This document shows positions 8,909 through 17,940 of a stretch of 64,000 bases of DNA, in pieces. Both the position numbers and the translations under genes were made by a program. The stretch is from Pseudomonadota bacterium (GTDB lineage Bacteria; Pseudomonadota; Gammaproteobacteria; Burkholderiales; JABEVD01). The stretch's first letter is position 1. Every line of letters starts with the position of its first letter. Where the stretch lies: assembly GCA_021848825.1 (NCBI GenBank), contig JAJZTQ010000003.1:124001-188000 (forward strand), written 5' to 3'. The notes beneath the pieces are model-generated. The model did no database searches. It was not told where the DNA came from and was given only the letters and a program-made list of their open reading frames with translations.

Positions 8909-9543
8909 AGTATCCCGTGATAATCATTGGTGCGGGGGGGCATGCAAAGGTACTGATCAACGCCCTGCTTCTCAGTTCCTTGGAGATAATCGGGCTGACG
9001 GATTCAAATCCGGAGAAACATGGAACGTTTTTGATGGATGTCCCGATAATCGGCGATGACGGAGAGATCATGAGATATCCTGCTGATTCGGTCAGGCTGG
9101 TGAATGGCATCGGATCAGTGAATATCGTCCTCAAGCGCAGACAGGCGTATATGCGCTTCAAGGAGCAAGGGTATTGTTTTGCGGAAGTGGTGCATCCGTC
9201 TGCGGTTGTCGCATCCGATGTCGTTTTGTCCGAAGGAAGTCAGATTATGGCTGGCGCCGTCATTCAGCCTGGAAGCTCGATCGGGGTGGGGGCCATCATT
9301 AATACGGGCGCTTCGGTGGATCACGATTGCAGGATCGGTGATCATGCCCATATTGCCCCCGGCGTTACGATTTCAGGAGAAGTTGAAGTCGGTGAGAATA
9401 GCCATATCGGAAGTGGGACAGTGATCATACAAGGGGTGAAGATTGGCCGTGAATGCCTGGTTGCAGCCGGATCGGTGGTTGTTCGCGATGTGCCGAATGG
9501 TGCTGCCGTGCTCGGCGTTCCTGCAAGGGAGAGGAAGAGGTAG
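8905..9543 (+). CDS. NeuD/PglD-like sugar O/N-acetyltransferase
   Basis: 212 residues. The N-terminal Rossmann-like domain (VIIIGAGGHAKVL) and C-terminal left-handed beta-helix of hexapeptide repeats (from about residue 95) are the PglD/NeuD architecture; the last turns (GSGTVIIQGVKIG, AAGSVVVRDVP) are classic. No other N-acetyltransferase for the 4-amino group was found near legC, so this is the best candidate for the LegH role (4-N-acetylation of the LegC product). A NeuD-like O-acetyltransferase is the alternative. The start is TTG overlapping the NeuB stop as TTGA; there is no in-frame ATG at the conserved N-terminus. Confidence 0.82.
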   Translation: MKYPVIIIGAGGHAKVLINALLLSSLEIIGLTDSNPEKHGTFLMDVPIIGDDGEIMRYPADSVRLVNGIGSVNIVLKRRQAYMRFKEQGYCFAEVVHPSAVVASDVVLSEGSQIMAGAVIQPGSSIGVGAIINTGASVDHDCRIGDHAHIAPGVTISGEVEVGENSHIGSGTVIIQGVKIGRECLVAAGSVVVRDVPNGAAVLGVPARERKR

Positions 9544-9545
9544 TT

Positions 9546-10604
9546 ATGACTTCATGGAAAGATATTCTGCTTCCTCCCAATGCGTCGATCAGGGATGCGA
9601 TAAGGGTATTGGACAACAGTGCAAAACAGATCGTGCTCATTGTTAACGAAGATAAGGTTCTGCTCGGCACGGTGACGGACGGTGATGTCCGGCGTGGCTT
9701 GCTGCGCGGATTGAGTCTGGACAGCCCAATCGACAATATCACTCGTCGTAAAGCGATGGTCGTTCCACCCCAAATGAACCGCGATATGGTTCTGCACTTG
9801 ATGCAGGCCAATGCCATTGGCGCATTGCCGGTCGTCGACGAATCGAGGCGTGTGGTAGGCTTGCATCGTCTTAACGAGTTGCTCGCGCCAGCTAACCGCC
9901 CAAATATGATGATTATCATGGCCGGCGGGCGCGGAACAAGACTCAGGCCGTATACAGAGAATTGCCCCAAGCCATTGTTGCCAGTGGCCGGCAAGCCTAT
10001 GCTCGAACATATTATCGAACGTGCCAAACGGGATGGCTTCCAGCACTTTGTTCTAGCCATCCATTATCTCGGTCATATGATTGAAGACTGTTTTGGTGAC
10101 GGGAGTCGACTGCAGGTGTGCATTGACTATTTGCGTGAGGAATCACCTCTTGGAACTGCCGGTGCGATAGGCTTGTTGAGTCCGCGGCCTGCTGCCCCGT
10201 TCGTTGTTTCTAATGGCGATGTCCTTACGGATATCCGCTATGGTGAATTGCTGGATTTCCACAGTCGGCATGATGCGGCAGCTACTATGGCAGTACGTCT
10301 GCATGAATGGCAGCACCCCTTTGGTGTTGTTCGTACCGATGGAGTAGACATCATCGGCTTCGAAGAAAAACCTATTACACAGAGCCACATTAACGCTGGG
10401 GTCTATGTGTTGGAGCCTAGTGCTCTCGATCTCCTAAAAAGGAATGAGCGCTGCGATATGCCTACCCTATTTTCCCGCCTGCAGGAACGAGATGCCCGTA
10501 CTATCGTATATCCGATGCATGAGCCGTGGTTGGATGTGGGCAGGCCGGACGATTATGATCAGGCGAATGCCGTCGAACATGATATTTTTCAACAAAACAA
10601 ATAA
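9546..10604 (+). CDS. ptmE: PtmE-like CBS-domain sugar-1-phosphate nucleotidyltransferase
   Basis: 352 residues. Two CBS motifs occupy about residues 1-115 (LPPNASIRDAIRVLDNSAKQ ... GTVTDGDVRRGLLRG). A nucleotidyltransferase domain follows from about residue 120, with the signature MAGGRGTRLRPYTENCPKP. C. jejuni PtmE has this layout and makes GDP-glucosamine for the legionaminic pathway, so the same role is inferred: supplying the nucleotide sugar used by LegB. It starts 2 bp after the NeuD-like gene. Arginine codons shift here from mostly AGR to mostly CGN, marking the beginning of a compositionally different stretch. Confidence 0.82.
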   Translation: MTSWKDILLPPNASIRDAIRVLDNSAKQIVLIVNEDKVLLGTVTDGDVRRGLLRGLSLDSPIDNITRRKAMVVPPQMNRDMVLHLMQANAIGALPVVDESRRVVGLHRLNELLAPANRPNMMIIMAGGRGTRLRPYTENCPKPLLPVAGKPMLEHIIERAKRDGFQHFVLAIHYLGHMIEDCFGDGSRLQVCIDYLREESPLGTAGAIGLLSPRPAAPFVVSNGDVLTDIRYGELLDFHSRHDAAATMAVRLHEWQHPFGVVRTDGVDIIGFEEKPITQSHINAGVYVLEPSALDLLKRNERCDMPTLFSRLQERDARTIVYPMHEPWLDVGRPDDYDQANAVEHDIFQQNK

Positions 10605-11093
10605 ATTGAGAATGATCAAGGGCAATCGCATATTGCCAATCATTCCGGCGAGGTGGTTCGAAAGGTTCGTCCGACAAGAGTCTGGGCGGGATATTGGGGG
10701 GAGCCGCTTATCCCGTGGGGCATTGGACGGGCATCGGGGCGCAAACATGTTGACTCTAGGCCAGTATGGGTTGTTCGAACTTGCGAAGAATGCATCGCCA
10801 TGGGGTGCCTATGCGCTATTGGTGCGATCCAATGAGCTGGCCACGGTCCCTCGTCAAGTATGCACGTTCTGTTCAAGAGATTGGTTATGTAAAGAGAAGC
10901 AAGGTCTGGAGGGTGATTACGTGGTTTTACTGGAATCCACAAGACGATTGCGCGACGCAGGCGATATCGCTGGTGCCGCAGATTATTAACCGGTAATAAG
11001 GGCCTTGAAAGCGTCGTTGAGTTGTTCCCAGTTGAATGAGCGGCAGTGATGCAAGGGTACAAGGTTTTCCAATAGCTTCGGAGTAGTAAAGCA
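10605..11093 (+). other. 489-bp spacer with short unrecognised reading frames
   Basis: No gene is supported here. Three frames carry short open stretches: frame 1 continuing to 10989, frame 3 at 10653-10835, and frame 2 at 10766-10996, which encodes Trp- and Tyr-rich sequence (RYWCDPMSWPRS, WRVITWFYW). None has a good ribosome site or a family signature I know. The alternation of plausible protein-like segments between frames suggests a decayed gene with frameshifts. It sits exactly between the nonulosonate core genes and the amidotransferase module. Confidence 0.4.
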
Positions 11094-12218
11094 ATGACAA
11101 TAGATTTGAAGAACGTTCATTGGTGTAGCAATTGCCTGGCGATGTCGACCCGCCCCAGGATTTCCTTCGATGGGCGAGGCTGGTGCAATGCGTGCGTCTG
11201 GGCGGAGAAGAAGGCGACGCTGGATTGGGGCGCGCGGCAAAGGGAATTGGAGGCACTGCTGGACAGGCACAGGCGGAAGGACGGCAGGTTCGATTGCTTG
11301 GTGCCGGTTAGCGGCGGCAAAGATGGCTCCTATGTCGCCTACACCCTGAAACACAAATACGGGATGAACCCGCTGGCAGTGACCGTAACTCCAGCACTCT
11401 CGCTGGAGCTCGGAGATCGTAACCTGCGCGCCTTTGTAGAAAGCGGTTACAGCCATATGTCTATTAACCCGGGACATGAGGCAATGCGAAGACTGAACAA
11501 GATCGGTTTTGTCGAAATGGGGTTTCCTTATTATGGCTGGTTGATCGCGATCCACACTGCGGTGGCGCGCGCGGCGATGGGGTTCGGCATCGGGCTGATC
11601 TTCTATGGTGAGGATGGTGAGGTTGAATACGGCGGCTCCACCGAAACCGCGAGGAACCCGGTCTATGATGTCCAATATCAAAAAAAGGTCTATCTGGAGG
11701 GGGGGTACGAGAAGGTATTGCTGGCTTCGGGCCTGCCGGAAAGCGATCTGTTTTTCTTCCGCTTTCCGCAGGATGCAGAACTTGGCGCTCACCCGATTGA
11801 GTTGACGCACTGGTCCTATTTCGAAAACTGGGATCCATACCGCAACTATCTTGTGGCGAAGGAGCATTGTGGCTTGATGGAGGCGGAGGACTCCAATGCC
11901 GGGACGTTCACCAACTTTGCGCAGAATGACCAGGCCTTGTATGCACTGCATACTTATCTGATGTACCTGAAGTTCGGGTTTGGCCGCGCCAACCAGGATG
12001 CATGCATAGAGATACGCCGCGGCGCGATGGATCGCGCACAGGCAGTCAATCTGGTTCGACTCTATGATGGCCATTATCCGGAAGAATTTATCCAGCTTTA
12101 CCTGGACTATTACCAGATGACAATGGCAGAATTTGATGCGGTACTGGACCGATACGCCAACCGCGAGCTGTTTGAAAAGTTGGATGGGCGCTGGAAGCCG
12201 AAGTATACAGTCGTATGA
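11094..12218 (+). CDS. PseA/WbpG-family N-acetyl sugar amidotransferase
   Basis: ATP-dependent amidotransferase of 374 residues that should turn an acetamido group of a sugar into an acetamidino group. Two CxxC pairs (C11/C14 and C31/C34) probably bind zinc. The PP-loop ATP pyrophosphatase motif SGGKDGS is at 73-79. WbpG in Pseudomonas (with HisH2 and HisF2) and PseA in Campylobacter are the characterised relatives. The following hisH and hisF genes, the first overlapping by ATGA, complete the glutamine-dependent complex. Within this locus the likely substrate is the nonulosonate or its nucleotide-linked form. Confidence 0.88.
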   Translation: MTIDLKNVHWCSNCLAMSTRPRISFDGRGWCNACVWAEKKATLDWGARQRELEALLDRHRRKDGRFDCLVPVSGGKDGSYVAYTLKHKYGMNPLAVTVTPALSLELGDRNLRAFVESGYSHMSINPGHEAMRRLNKIGFVEMGFPYYGWLIAIHTAVARAAMGFGIGLIFYGEDGEVEYGGSTETARNPVYDVQYQKKVYLEGGYEKVLLASGLPESDLFFFRFPQDAELGAHPIELTHWSYFENWDPYRNYLVAKEHCGLMEAEDSNAGTFTNFAQNDQALYALHTYLMYLKFGFGRANQDACIEIRRGAMDRAQAVNLVRLYDGHYPEEFIQLYLDYYQMTMAEFDAVLDRYANRELFEKLDGRWKPKYTVV

Positions 12219-12841
12219 GAAATTCCCGTATTACTGTAATTGACTATGGGATGGGAAACATCTGGTCCGTGGTCAATGCGCTCCGATATCTCGGCAGCTT
12301 GGTGCATGTTAGCGGCGACCCTAAAGAGGTGGCTGCTGCAGATGCCTTGCTGCTGCCCGGTGTGGGTTCCTTCAGAAAGGCAATGTTGTCGCTTGAGATG
12401 TCAGGACTCGACCAAGCGATACTGGAAGCTGTTCAGGGTAAGGGAAGGAAGATACTGGGCATTTGCCTCGGGATGCAGCTGCTGGGAACCCGTGGGTCGG
12501 AAGATGGTGATACCCGGGGACTAGGGCTGGTGGCAAACCCGGTTGATAGATTTGCGATTGGAGAGATCGGCGCAAACAAGATACCACATATCGGTTTTGA
12601 TGTGGTGCATAGTAAGCCGGGGTCAGTTCTTTTTTCCGGACTCTCTGAGACAGCCGACTTCTATTTCGTCCATTCGTACCGCATGCTTTCTCGTGGTTTG
12701 ATCGGCACGGCGGCGACATGTACGTATGGAGTCGAGTTTCTCGCCGCGTACGAGCAGGGGAACATATTTGCCACCCAGTTTCATCCTGAAAAAAGCCAGA
12801 CCAACGGCCTGATGCTTCTGAGGAATTTTTTGGCCGAGTGA
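12215..12841 (+). CDS. hisH: HisH-like glutamine amidotransferase subunit
   Basis: Class I glutaminase of 208 residues. The catalytic triad is visible: C84 in ICLGMQLLG, H190 and E192 in FHPEKSQ. The N-terminus (VIDYGMGNIWSVVNAL) is the canonical HisH start. It would hydrolyse glutamine and pass ammonia through the partner HisF barrel to the PseA/WbpG-like enzyme upstream. No other his genes are present, so a role in histidine synthesis is unlikely here. Overlaps the upstream gene by 4 bp and leaves 4 bp to hisF. Confidence 0.9.
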   Translation: MRNSRITVIDYGMGNIWSVVNALRYLGSLVHVSGDPKEVAAADALLLPGVGSFRKAMLSLEMSGLDQAILEAVQGKGRKILGICLGMQLLGTRGSEDGDTRGLGLVANPVDRFAIGEIGANKIPHIGFDVVHSKPGSVLFSGLSETADFYFVHSYRMLSRGLIGTAATCTYGVEFLAAYEQGNIFATQFHPEKSQTNGLMLLRNFLAE

Positions 12842-12845
12842 TGAG

Positions 12846-13670
12846 ATGCTAAAAAAACGCCTGATCTTCACGTTGCTCTACAACCAGGGCAGCTTCATGC
12901 TGAGCCGCAACTTCCGTTTGCAGAAGGTGGGCAACTTGAAGTGGTTGCAAACCAACTATGACTTTTCTCATATCTCATTTTCGATTGATGAATTGATTGT
13001 TCTGGACATTGCGCGGGGCGAGCGGGATACCCAAGCATTTTGCGAAATGCTGAAGGCTTTGACGGAAGGGTGCTTTGTCCCAATTGCTGCCGGTGGGGGC
13101 ATACGCACGGTAGAGCATGCACGTTCTTTGCTTCGTTCCGGCGCTGACAAAGTCGTGGTCAATACGGCACTGTATGACAACAGGGAACTGACTGCTGATC
13201 TGGCCAGTGAATTTGGGCAACAATGTGTGGTGGCATCCATGGATGTCAAACATCAGCGGGAAGGGGGCTATCAGGTCATGGTCGATAACGGAGCGAGGCG
13301 GCTGTCGGGGACTGCAGAACATTGGATTGAACAAGTCGTTAATGACAGCGTGGGGGAACTGTACCTGAATTCTATAGATCGAGACGGAACCGGCCAGGGC
13401 TATGATTTGCGGATGCTCGATCTGCTCCCTACTTCCATGTCGAAGCCAGTCATCCTAGCAGGTGGCGTAGGCAATTCAACGCATCTGGCAGAAGGATTGG
13501 CGGATGCTCGTATTGATGCGGTAGCGACAGCGCATTTGTTCAATTTCGTGGGCGATGGATTGAGGCAGGCAAGGAATGCCCTTATTGGAGGAGGGGTGGA
13601 GCTGCCGCAATGGGATTTGCGGCAGCTTGACGACATTCTTGGCAAGCAACAGGCTGGAGTGACGGCATAA
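12846..13670 (+). CDS. hisF: HisF-like barrel subunit, sugar-amidination type
   Basis: TIM-barrel partner of HisH, 274 residues. It keeps barrel signatures such as AAGGGIRTVEHARSLLRSGA, MDVK, SIDRDGTGQGYD and LAGGVGN. The N-terminal strand that in histidine-pathway HisF carries the first catalytic aspartate (CLDV) reads LLYNQG here, so that acid is missing, while the aspartate in ASMDVK is kept. This fits a HisF2 that delivers ammonia rather than making imidazole glycerol phosphate. Slightly longer than HisF (about 255). Confidence 0.88.
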   Translation: MLKKRLIFTLLYNQGSFMLSRNFRLQKVGNLKWLQTNYDFSHISFSIDELIVLDIARGERDTQAFCEMLKALTEGCFVPIAAGGGIRTVEHARSLLRSGADKVVVNTALYDNRELTADLASEFGQQCVVASMDVKHQREGGYQVMVDNGARRLSGTAEHWIEQVVNDSVGELYLNSIDRDGTGQGYDLRMLDLLPTSMSKPVILAGGVGNSTHLAEGLADARIDAVATAHLFNFVGDGLRQARNALIGGGVELPQWDLRQLDDILGKQQAGVTA

Positions 13671-13671
13671 C

Positions 13672-14706
13672 GTGGAGCTCAAGAGGATACTGATAGTAGG
13701 GCTTGGCAGCATCGGCAAGCGGCATTTGCGGCTGGCACGGGAAATGTTCCCTGAAGCAGATATTCGAGTGCTGCGTCATCAGGATTGCGACCACATTCCT
13801 GATCTTGCCGACGGCTGTTTTTTCGATATCGGCAGGGCTGTCGAATGTGCTCCTCAGATAGCAGTGATCGCCAATCCAGCCCCCTTTCATGTCGCTACAG
13901 CTTTGACGCTGGCCAATTCTGGCGCGGATCTGTTGATCGAAAAACCGATCGCAGCGAATGTGGATGGCGTCGCTGAATTGCTTGCAACCGTGCGCAGAAA
14001 GAATGTCACCTTACTGATCGGATACAATCTGAGATTTATGCCGTCCCTTCGGAAATTCCGGGATTTGTTGAATGCTCAGGAAGTGGGGCGGGTGTTGTCG
14101 GTGCGTTGCGAGATCGGACAGTACCTGCCGTCCTGGCGCCAAGACAGGGATTATCGGCAGGGGGTATCGGCCCGGCAACGGCTCGGCGGTGGGGCGCTGC
14201 TGGAGCTCAGTCATGAAATTGACTATTTGCGCTGGATTTTCGGTGAGATCGAGCAGGTACAAGCCGTGGTTGGCCGACAAAGCTCGCTTGAAATCGATGT
14301 TGAGGACACTGCTCATCTGATTCTGGGTTTCACGCCGGAAGCGGACGGACGACAACTCGTGGGAACGTTGAACATGGATTTCGTGCGGCACGATACTACT
14401 CGTTTATGTACAGCCATATGCGAGAACGGCAGTTTGCGTTGGAACGGGCTGACTGGCGCCGTGGAAAAATTCGCAAGCGGTGAGAAGGAATGGCGGGAGC
14501 TATTCCGTCATCAGGGCCAGCGCGACGACAGCTACCTCGAAGAATGGCGACACTTTGTCGATTGCATCGAGGGCGAGGCTGAGCCTCTCATTACCGGAAA
14601 AGACGGCCTGAGGGTGCTCAAGGTAATTGATGCGGCGCGCCGGGCATCGGAAACCGGCTCTCGGGCGATGGTTGCCGCCTGTGCCGACGGAGAGGCAATG
14701 CGATGA
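13672..14706 (+). CDS. Gfo/Idh/MocA-family oxidoreductase
   Basis: NAD(P)-dependent sugar oxidoreductase, 344 residues. The Rossmann motif VGLGSIGKRHLRLA is at residues 9-22; the catalytic lysine is in LLIEKPIA (EKP motif); the C-terminal domain has the family histidine in ELSHEIDYLRW. Start is GTG just after the hisF stop. The following genes encode a CMP-acid synthetase and an SDR, the same trio as C. jejuni ptmF-ptmB-ptmA, so it is probably the PtmF counterpart, thought to help provide the glucosamine precursor. The exact reaction is not known from sequence. Confidence 0.83.
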   Translation: MELKRILIVGLGSIGKRHLRLAREMFPEADIRVLRHQDCDHIPDLADGCFFDIGRAVECAPQIAVIANPAPFHVATALTLANSGADLLIEKPIAANVDGVAELLATVRRKNVTLLIGYNLRFMPSLRKFRDLLNAQEVGRVLSVRCEIGQYLPSWRQDRDYRQGVSARQRLGGGALLELSHEIDYLRWIFGEIEQVQAVVGRQSSLEIDVEDTAHLILGFTPEADGRQLVGTLNMDFVRHDTTRLCTAICENGSLRWNGLTGAVEKFASGEKEWRELFRHQGQRDDSYLEEWRHFVDCIEGEAEPLITGKDGLRVLKVIDAARRASETGSRAMVAACADGEAMR

Positions 14707-15407
14707 AGGCAACGGCATTCATTTTCGCGCGCGGCGGCTCCAAAGGACTGCCAGGTAAGAATATCCGGATGCTTGCCGGCAAGCCGCTGATAGCATGGTC
14801 AATCGAACACGCCTTGACCGTCAACCGGATTGATCGGGTACTCGTTTCTACGGATTCCGAAGAAATTGCTGCCGTCGCCACACAATATGGCGCGCAAGTG
14901 CCTTTCTTGCGTCCGACCGAACTTGCTCGTGACGATAGTCCGGAGTGGGCGGCGTGGCGTCATGCCCTGAATTACCTCAAGCGATCGGAAGGCAGGCTGC
15001 CGGAGGTCATGGTATCAATACCGACTACGGCGCCGCTTAGACTGTCAATGGATATTGAGAATTGTCTGGGCGAATACGAGAAGGGTAACGTGGACATGGT
15101 GATTACTGTCTCGACGGCGCATCGCAGCCCATATTTCAATATGGTAAAGATGAATATTGACGGGACTGTAGGGCTGGTCATTCCGCCGGCATCTACAATT
15201 GGGCGCCGCCAGGATGCGCCGGAGGTATTCGATATGGCGACAGTGTGTTACGTAGCCCACCCGGAGTTTGTGTTGACGCATAATTCCATTTTTGAAGGGC
15301 GGGTGCGAGCGGTAAAAGTCCCGCCGGAGCGCGCGATAGACATTGATACGCTGCTTGATTTTCAAATGGCTGAATGCTTCATGGGCTTGAGGGTGCAAAA
15401 TACATGA
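14703..15407 (+). CDS. legF: CMP-nonulosonate synthetase (NeuA/LegF/PtmB type)
   Basis: Activates the nine-carbon acid with CTP to CMP-sugar, 234 residues. The N-terminal ARGGSKGLPGKNIRMLAGKP is the acylneuraminate cytidylyltransferase signature; VSTDSEEIAAVA and PTTAPLR follow at the expected spacing. There is no C-terminal hydrolase domain, as in the short NeuA forms. It overlaps the Gfo/Idh gene and the SDR gene by 4 bp each, so the three are translationally coupled. LegF is chosen from pathway context; sequence alone would only give acylneuraminate cytidylyltransferase. Confidence 0.87.
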   Translation: MKATAFIFARGGSKGLPGKNIRMLAGKPLIAWSIEHALTVNRIDRVLVSTDSEEIAAVATQYGAQVPFLRPTELARDDSPEWAAWRHALNYLKRSEGRLPEVMVSIPTTAPLRLSMDIENCLGEYEKGNVDMVITVSTAHRSPYFNMVKMNIDGTVGLVIPPASTIGRRQDAPEVFDMATVCYVAHPEFVLTHNSIFEGRVRAVKVPPERAIDIDTLLDFQMAECFMGLRVQNT

Positions 15408-16207
15408 ATACTGTGAGTGCACTGATGAAACTTGAGGGGCGGCGCGCACTGATCACCGGGGCGACGGGAAAACTTGGGAGTGTCATTGCCGACACTTTGG
15501 CCGAGTTGGGCGCCAGCCTGGTGCTGGTTGACCGCCCGGGTGCGGACTTCGAGACGCTTGGTGAAAGCCTCACACAAAGATGGGGCGTCAGAGTCCGGTC
15601 GTTGCCCTGCGATCTTGAAATCCAGAAACAGCGTGCCGAGCTGGTTGAAGCTCTGAAGAACGACGGGGAAGGGCTCAATATCCTGGTCAACAACGCGGCA
15701 TTTGTGGGCACTTCTGACCTGCGAGGCTGGGGCGTTCCTTTTGAGCAGCAGACGGTAGAGACTTGGCGGCGTGCCCTGGAAGTCAACCTGACGGCTGCAT
15801 TTGACCTGTGCCAAGGACTGTTTCCCGTCCTCAGGGCATCTGCTGAGCCTAGCATTGTCAACATTGCCTCGATTTATGGGGAATATGGCCCCGATTGGGG
15901 ATTATATGAAGGGACAAAAATGAGCAACCCTGCTGCTTATGGCGCATCCAAGGGCGGACTTATCCAATTTACCCGCTGGTTGGCGACCACTGTCGCGCCG
16001 GATGTCAGGGTAAATGCTATTTCCCCTGGTGGGATTTTCAGGAATCAGCCTGAGGTATTCGTGCAACGGTATGCGGCTAGGACGCCTCTGGGGCGCATGG
16101 CGACCGAGGACGATTTTCGCGGCGCAGTTGCATATTTGGCAACGGATCTTTCCCGATATGTCACGGGGCAGACTTTAAATGTGGATGGAGGATGGGGGGT
16201 ATGGTAG
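15404..16207 (+). CDS. ptmA: short-chain dehydrogenase, PtmA-like
   Basis: SDR of 267 residues: cofactor motif TGATGKLGSVIA at about 18-29, NNAAFVG, the catalytic serine in VNIASIYG, and YGASKGG as YxxxK; the C-terminus TGQTLNVDGGWGVW is typical of classical SDRs. C. jejuni PtmA, next to PtmB and PtmF, is needed for legionaminic acid production. ATG 15404 gives the right N-terminal length and overlaps the previous stop. It is the last gene of the tight run; 149 bp of non-coding sequence follow. Confidence 0.82.
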   Translation: MNTVSALMKLEGRRALITGATGKLGSVIADTLAELGASLVLVDRPGADFETLGESLTQRWGVRVRSLPCDLEIQKQRAELVEALKNDGEGLNILVNNAAFVGTSDLRGWGVPFEQQTVETWRRALEVNLTAAFDLCQGLFPVLRASAEPSIVNIASIYGEYGPDWGLYEGTKMSNPAAYGASKGGLIQFTRWLATTVAPDVRVNAISPGGIFRNQPEVFVQRYAARTPLGRMATEDDFRGAVAYLATDLSRYVTGQTLNVDGGWGVW

Positions 16208-16356
16208 TACGGAACCGAAGAGAAATATCTGAGAGCTATATGATGGATAAGATGTTCGGTCTTGATGTGTTCTTAGGGAACTGGATTTCTTTAGCCTAAT
16301 GTTGTTGCAATGATTTGCGGAAAATGTGCACTGCAACCATAAAGGAGACGTTTGTC

Positions 16357-17880
16357 ATGGAACAGCAAAAGAGCAGGACCATAGAAAATCTGAAGGATGC
16401 TTTCGACGCCAGGAAGAACTACTATAGCAACCGTGCTTCATGTATTTATCCCGTCCATCTTCGTCCTGGCACTGATCTTCACATCGTATATCTGAATTAC
16501 TGGACCCTGAAAAACGGGATTTCAGCAGATAAGCTGCTCATCAATTTTCGCGTCTACGACAAAGCGGGGTTTTTGGTTTTGCGAGAAACGCAGTCAAGTG
16601 TTGCGAGTCATAACCAAATATCGATTCGCAAGATATTGTCCGAGCGGACGATGTCTGATCTAGACAATTTCGATGGCATGGTTGAAGTGGAAACAATCTC
16701 CACTGCAAATATTCGATTTCCGTTCCCCGGGATCATCGGCATCTATCAGGCGGGGACGCTTTTTAGCACTGTACACGCGGCCGGGCGAGTGAAGAACCCG
16801 GACGAACCGCAGCGGGTCATATACACGCAAGAGTCGGATTGGACATGTAAATTCGGAGAAAACGTTACGCCGTTCTTTCATTATTTCAACGGGCCGACTG
16901 TTCCCCGGAAGGATACAATCTCGGTTGTATTAAGGGCGGCAAATGGGAAGCCAATCGAGACGAAGGACGTGTCAATTGCGCACTTGCCCGCCTTTGGCTC
17001 GGAGCTGTTTCTTGTTTCTGATCTGTTCGACAACGCATTGCTCAAGGATGGTTGCTTTGTATCTGTGTCTGTCGAGCACAATTCGATATTTCCGCGACTG
17101 GTGGTAGGGAATTACTTCAGGGATGCGCATTATCTCGAGGTGACACACTCATTCCCGATCATCGAGAAGAACGATTACTGTCGGCTAGATGAGAAAGTTT
17201 CATTTCAATCCATGCTTTGTGCTTACACCAACGCTGAATTGGATCTGAAGGTGCACGTGTTCCCAACAAATTGCGAGGGGGATTTTACTGCAAAGATCAT
17301 GCATCAACGACATGATCACCCCGCATTGGTTGAGAAGGTCGGTTTCGTGAATTACACGCAAGAGATGCTGTCAGAGCCGATCACGTACCAGCTTGAAGAC
17401 ACGGAAAGATTCCTGTGCGTGCAGATGTCTGGCGCTCGCGTTCCTTCTCGTTTCAATGGCTCGTACATTTACACGGTGAAGCATTTGGACTCGGCATACA
17501 GTACAGATATCGCGGATGGCGCAGATTCGTCGGCCTACCCGCCCAAATACAGGCACTGGGGATATGCCTTGGTTGACGAGGGATTCGACACCGCTATTCT
17601 GGTTAGAAATAGCACCCACCATCCTGCATCAACTCGTGCTAGCAATGGGGTGCTGAAACTATATGGCGATGACTTCCAAAAATTCGTGAATGTTCGAGTG
17701 GAGGCGGAGTCTGCGGCCTCGATCAAGGTATCTGAACATATTAACCTCGGTAAACAGGAAAAAGGGCAGCGGCCGCGCTTTATCAGTTGGTTGCTTGAAA
17801 TGGAAGAGCCTACTTGTGAGACGTTTTGGGTAGGATACCGTGAGACTGATGGCGCAATATTCGGCGACCATGGGATGTAG
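16357..17880 (+). CDS. protein of unknown function in the nonulosonate locus
   Basis: 507 residues, not recognised. The ATG at 16357 is preceded by AAAGGAGA at good spacing and is preferred to the in-frame ATG at 16315. There is no signal peptide or transmembrane helix. The protein looks soluble, mostly beta, with many aromatic residues and repeated hydrophobic-charged alternation, as in carbohydrate-binding or beta-sandwich proteins. Motifs that may help a search: SNRASCIYPVHLRP, FRVYDKAGFLVLRETQ, YTVKHLD and RHWGYALVDEGFDTA. It lies between ptmA and an acetyltransferase, so it may process or bind the polysaccharide or its precursor. Confidence 0.7.
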   Translation: MEQQKSRTIENLKDAFDARKNYYSNRASCIYPVHLRPGTDLHIVYLNYWTLKNGISADKLLINFRVYDKAGFLVLRETQSSVASHNQISIRKILSERTMSDLDNFDGMVEVETISTANIRFPFPGIIGIYQAGTLFSTVHAAGRVKNPDEPQRVIYTQESDWTCKFGENVTPFFHYFNGPTVPRKDTISVVLRAANGKPIETKDVSIAHLPAFGSELFLVSDLFDNALLKDGCFVSVSVEHNSIFPRLVVGNYFRDAHYLEVTHSFPIIEKNDYCRLDEKVSFQSMLCAYTNAELDLKVHVFPTNCEGDFTAKIMHQRHDHPALVEKVGFVNYTQEMLSEPITYQLEDTERFLCVQMSGARVPSRFNGSYIYTVKHLDSAYSTDIADGADSSAYPPKYRHWGYALVDEGFDTAILVRNSTHHPASTRASNGVLKLYGDDFQKFVNVRVEAESAASIKVSEHINLGKQEKGQRPRFISWLLEMEEPTCETFWVGYRETDGAIFGDHGM

Positions 17881-17940
17881 GCGTGACAAGGCGCGCGGCC
17901 AGAACTTGTGTTTGCAGCGCGGTAGGGAAATTAAGGACTA

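Noticed and set aside
12215-13670. Histidine biosynthesis operon
   Set aside because: Only hisH and hisF are present, HisF lacks a catalytic acid, and a PseA/WbpG-type partner gene is coupled to them.
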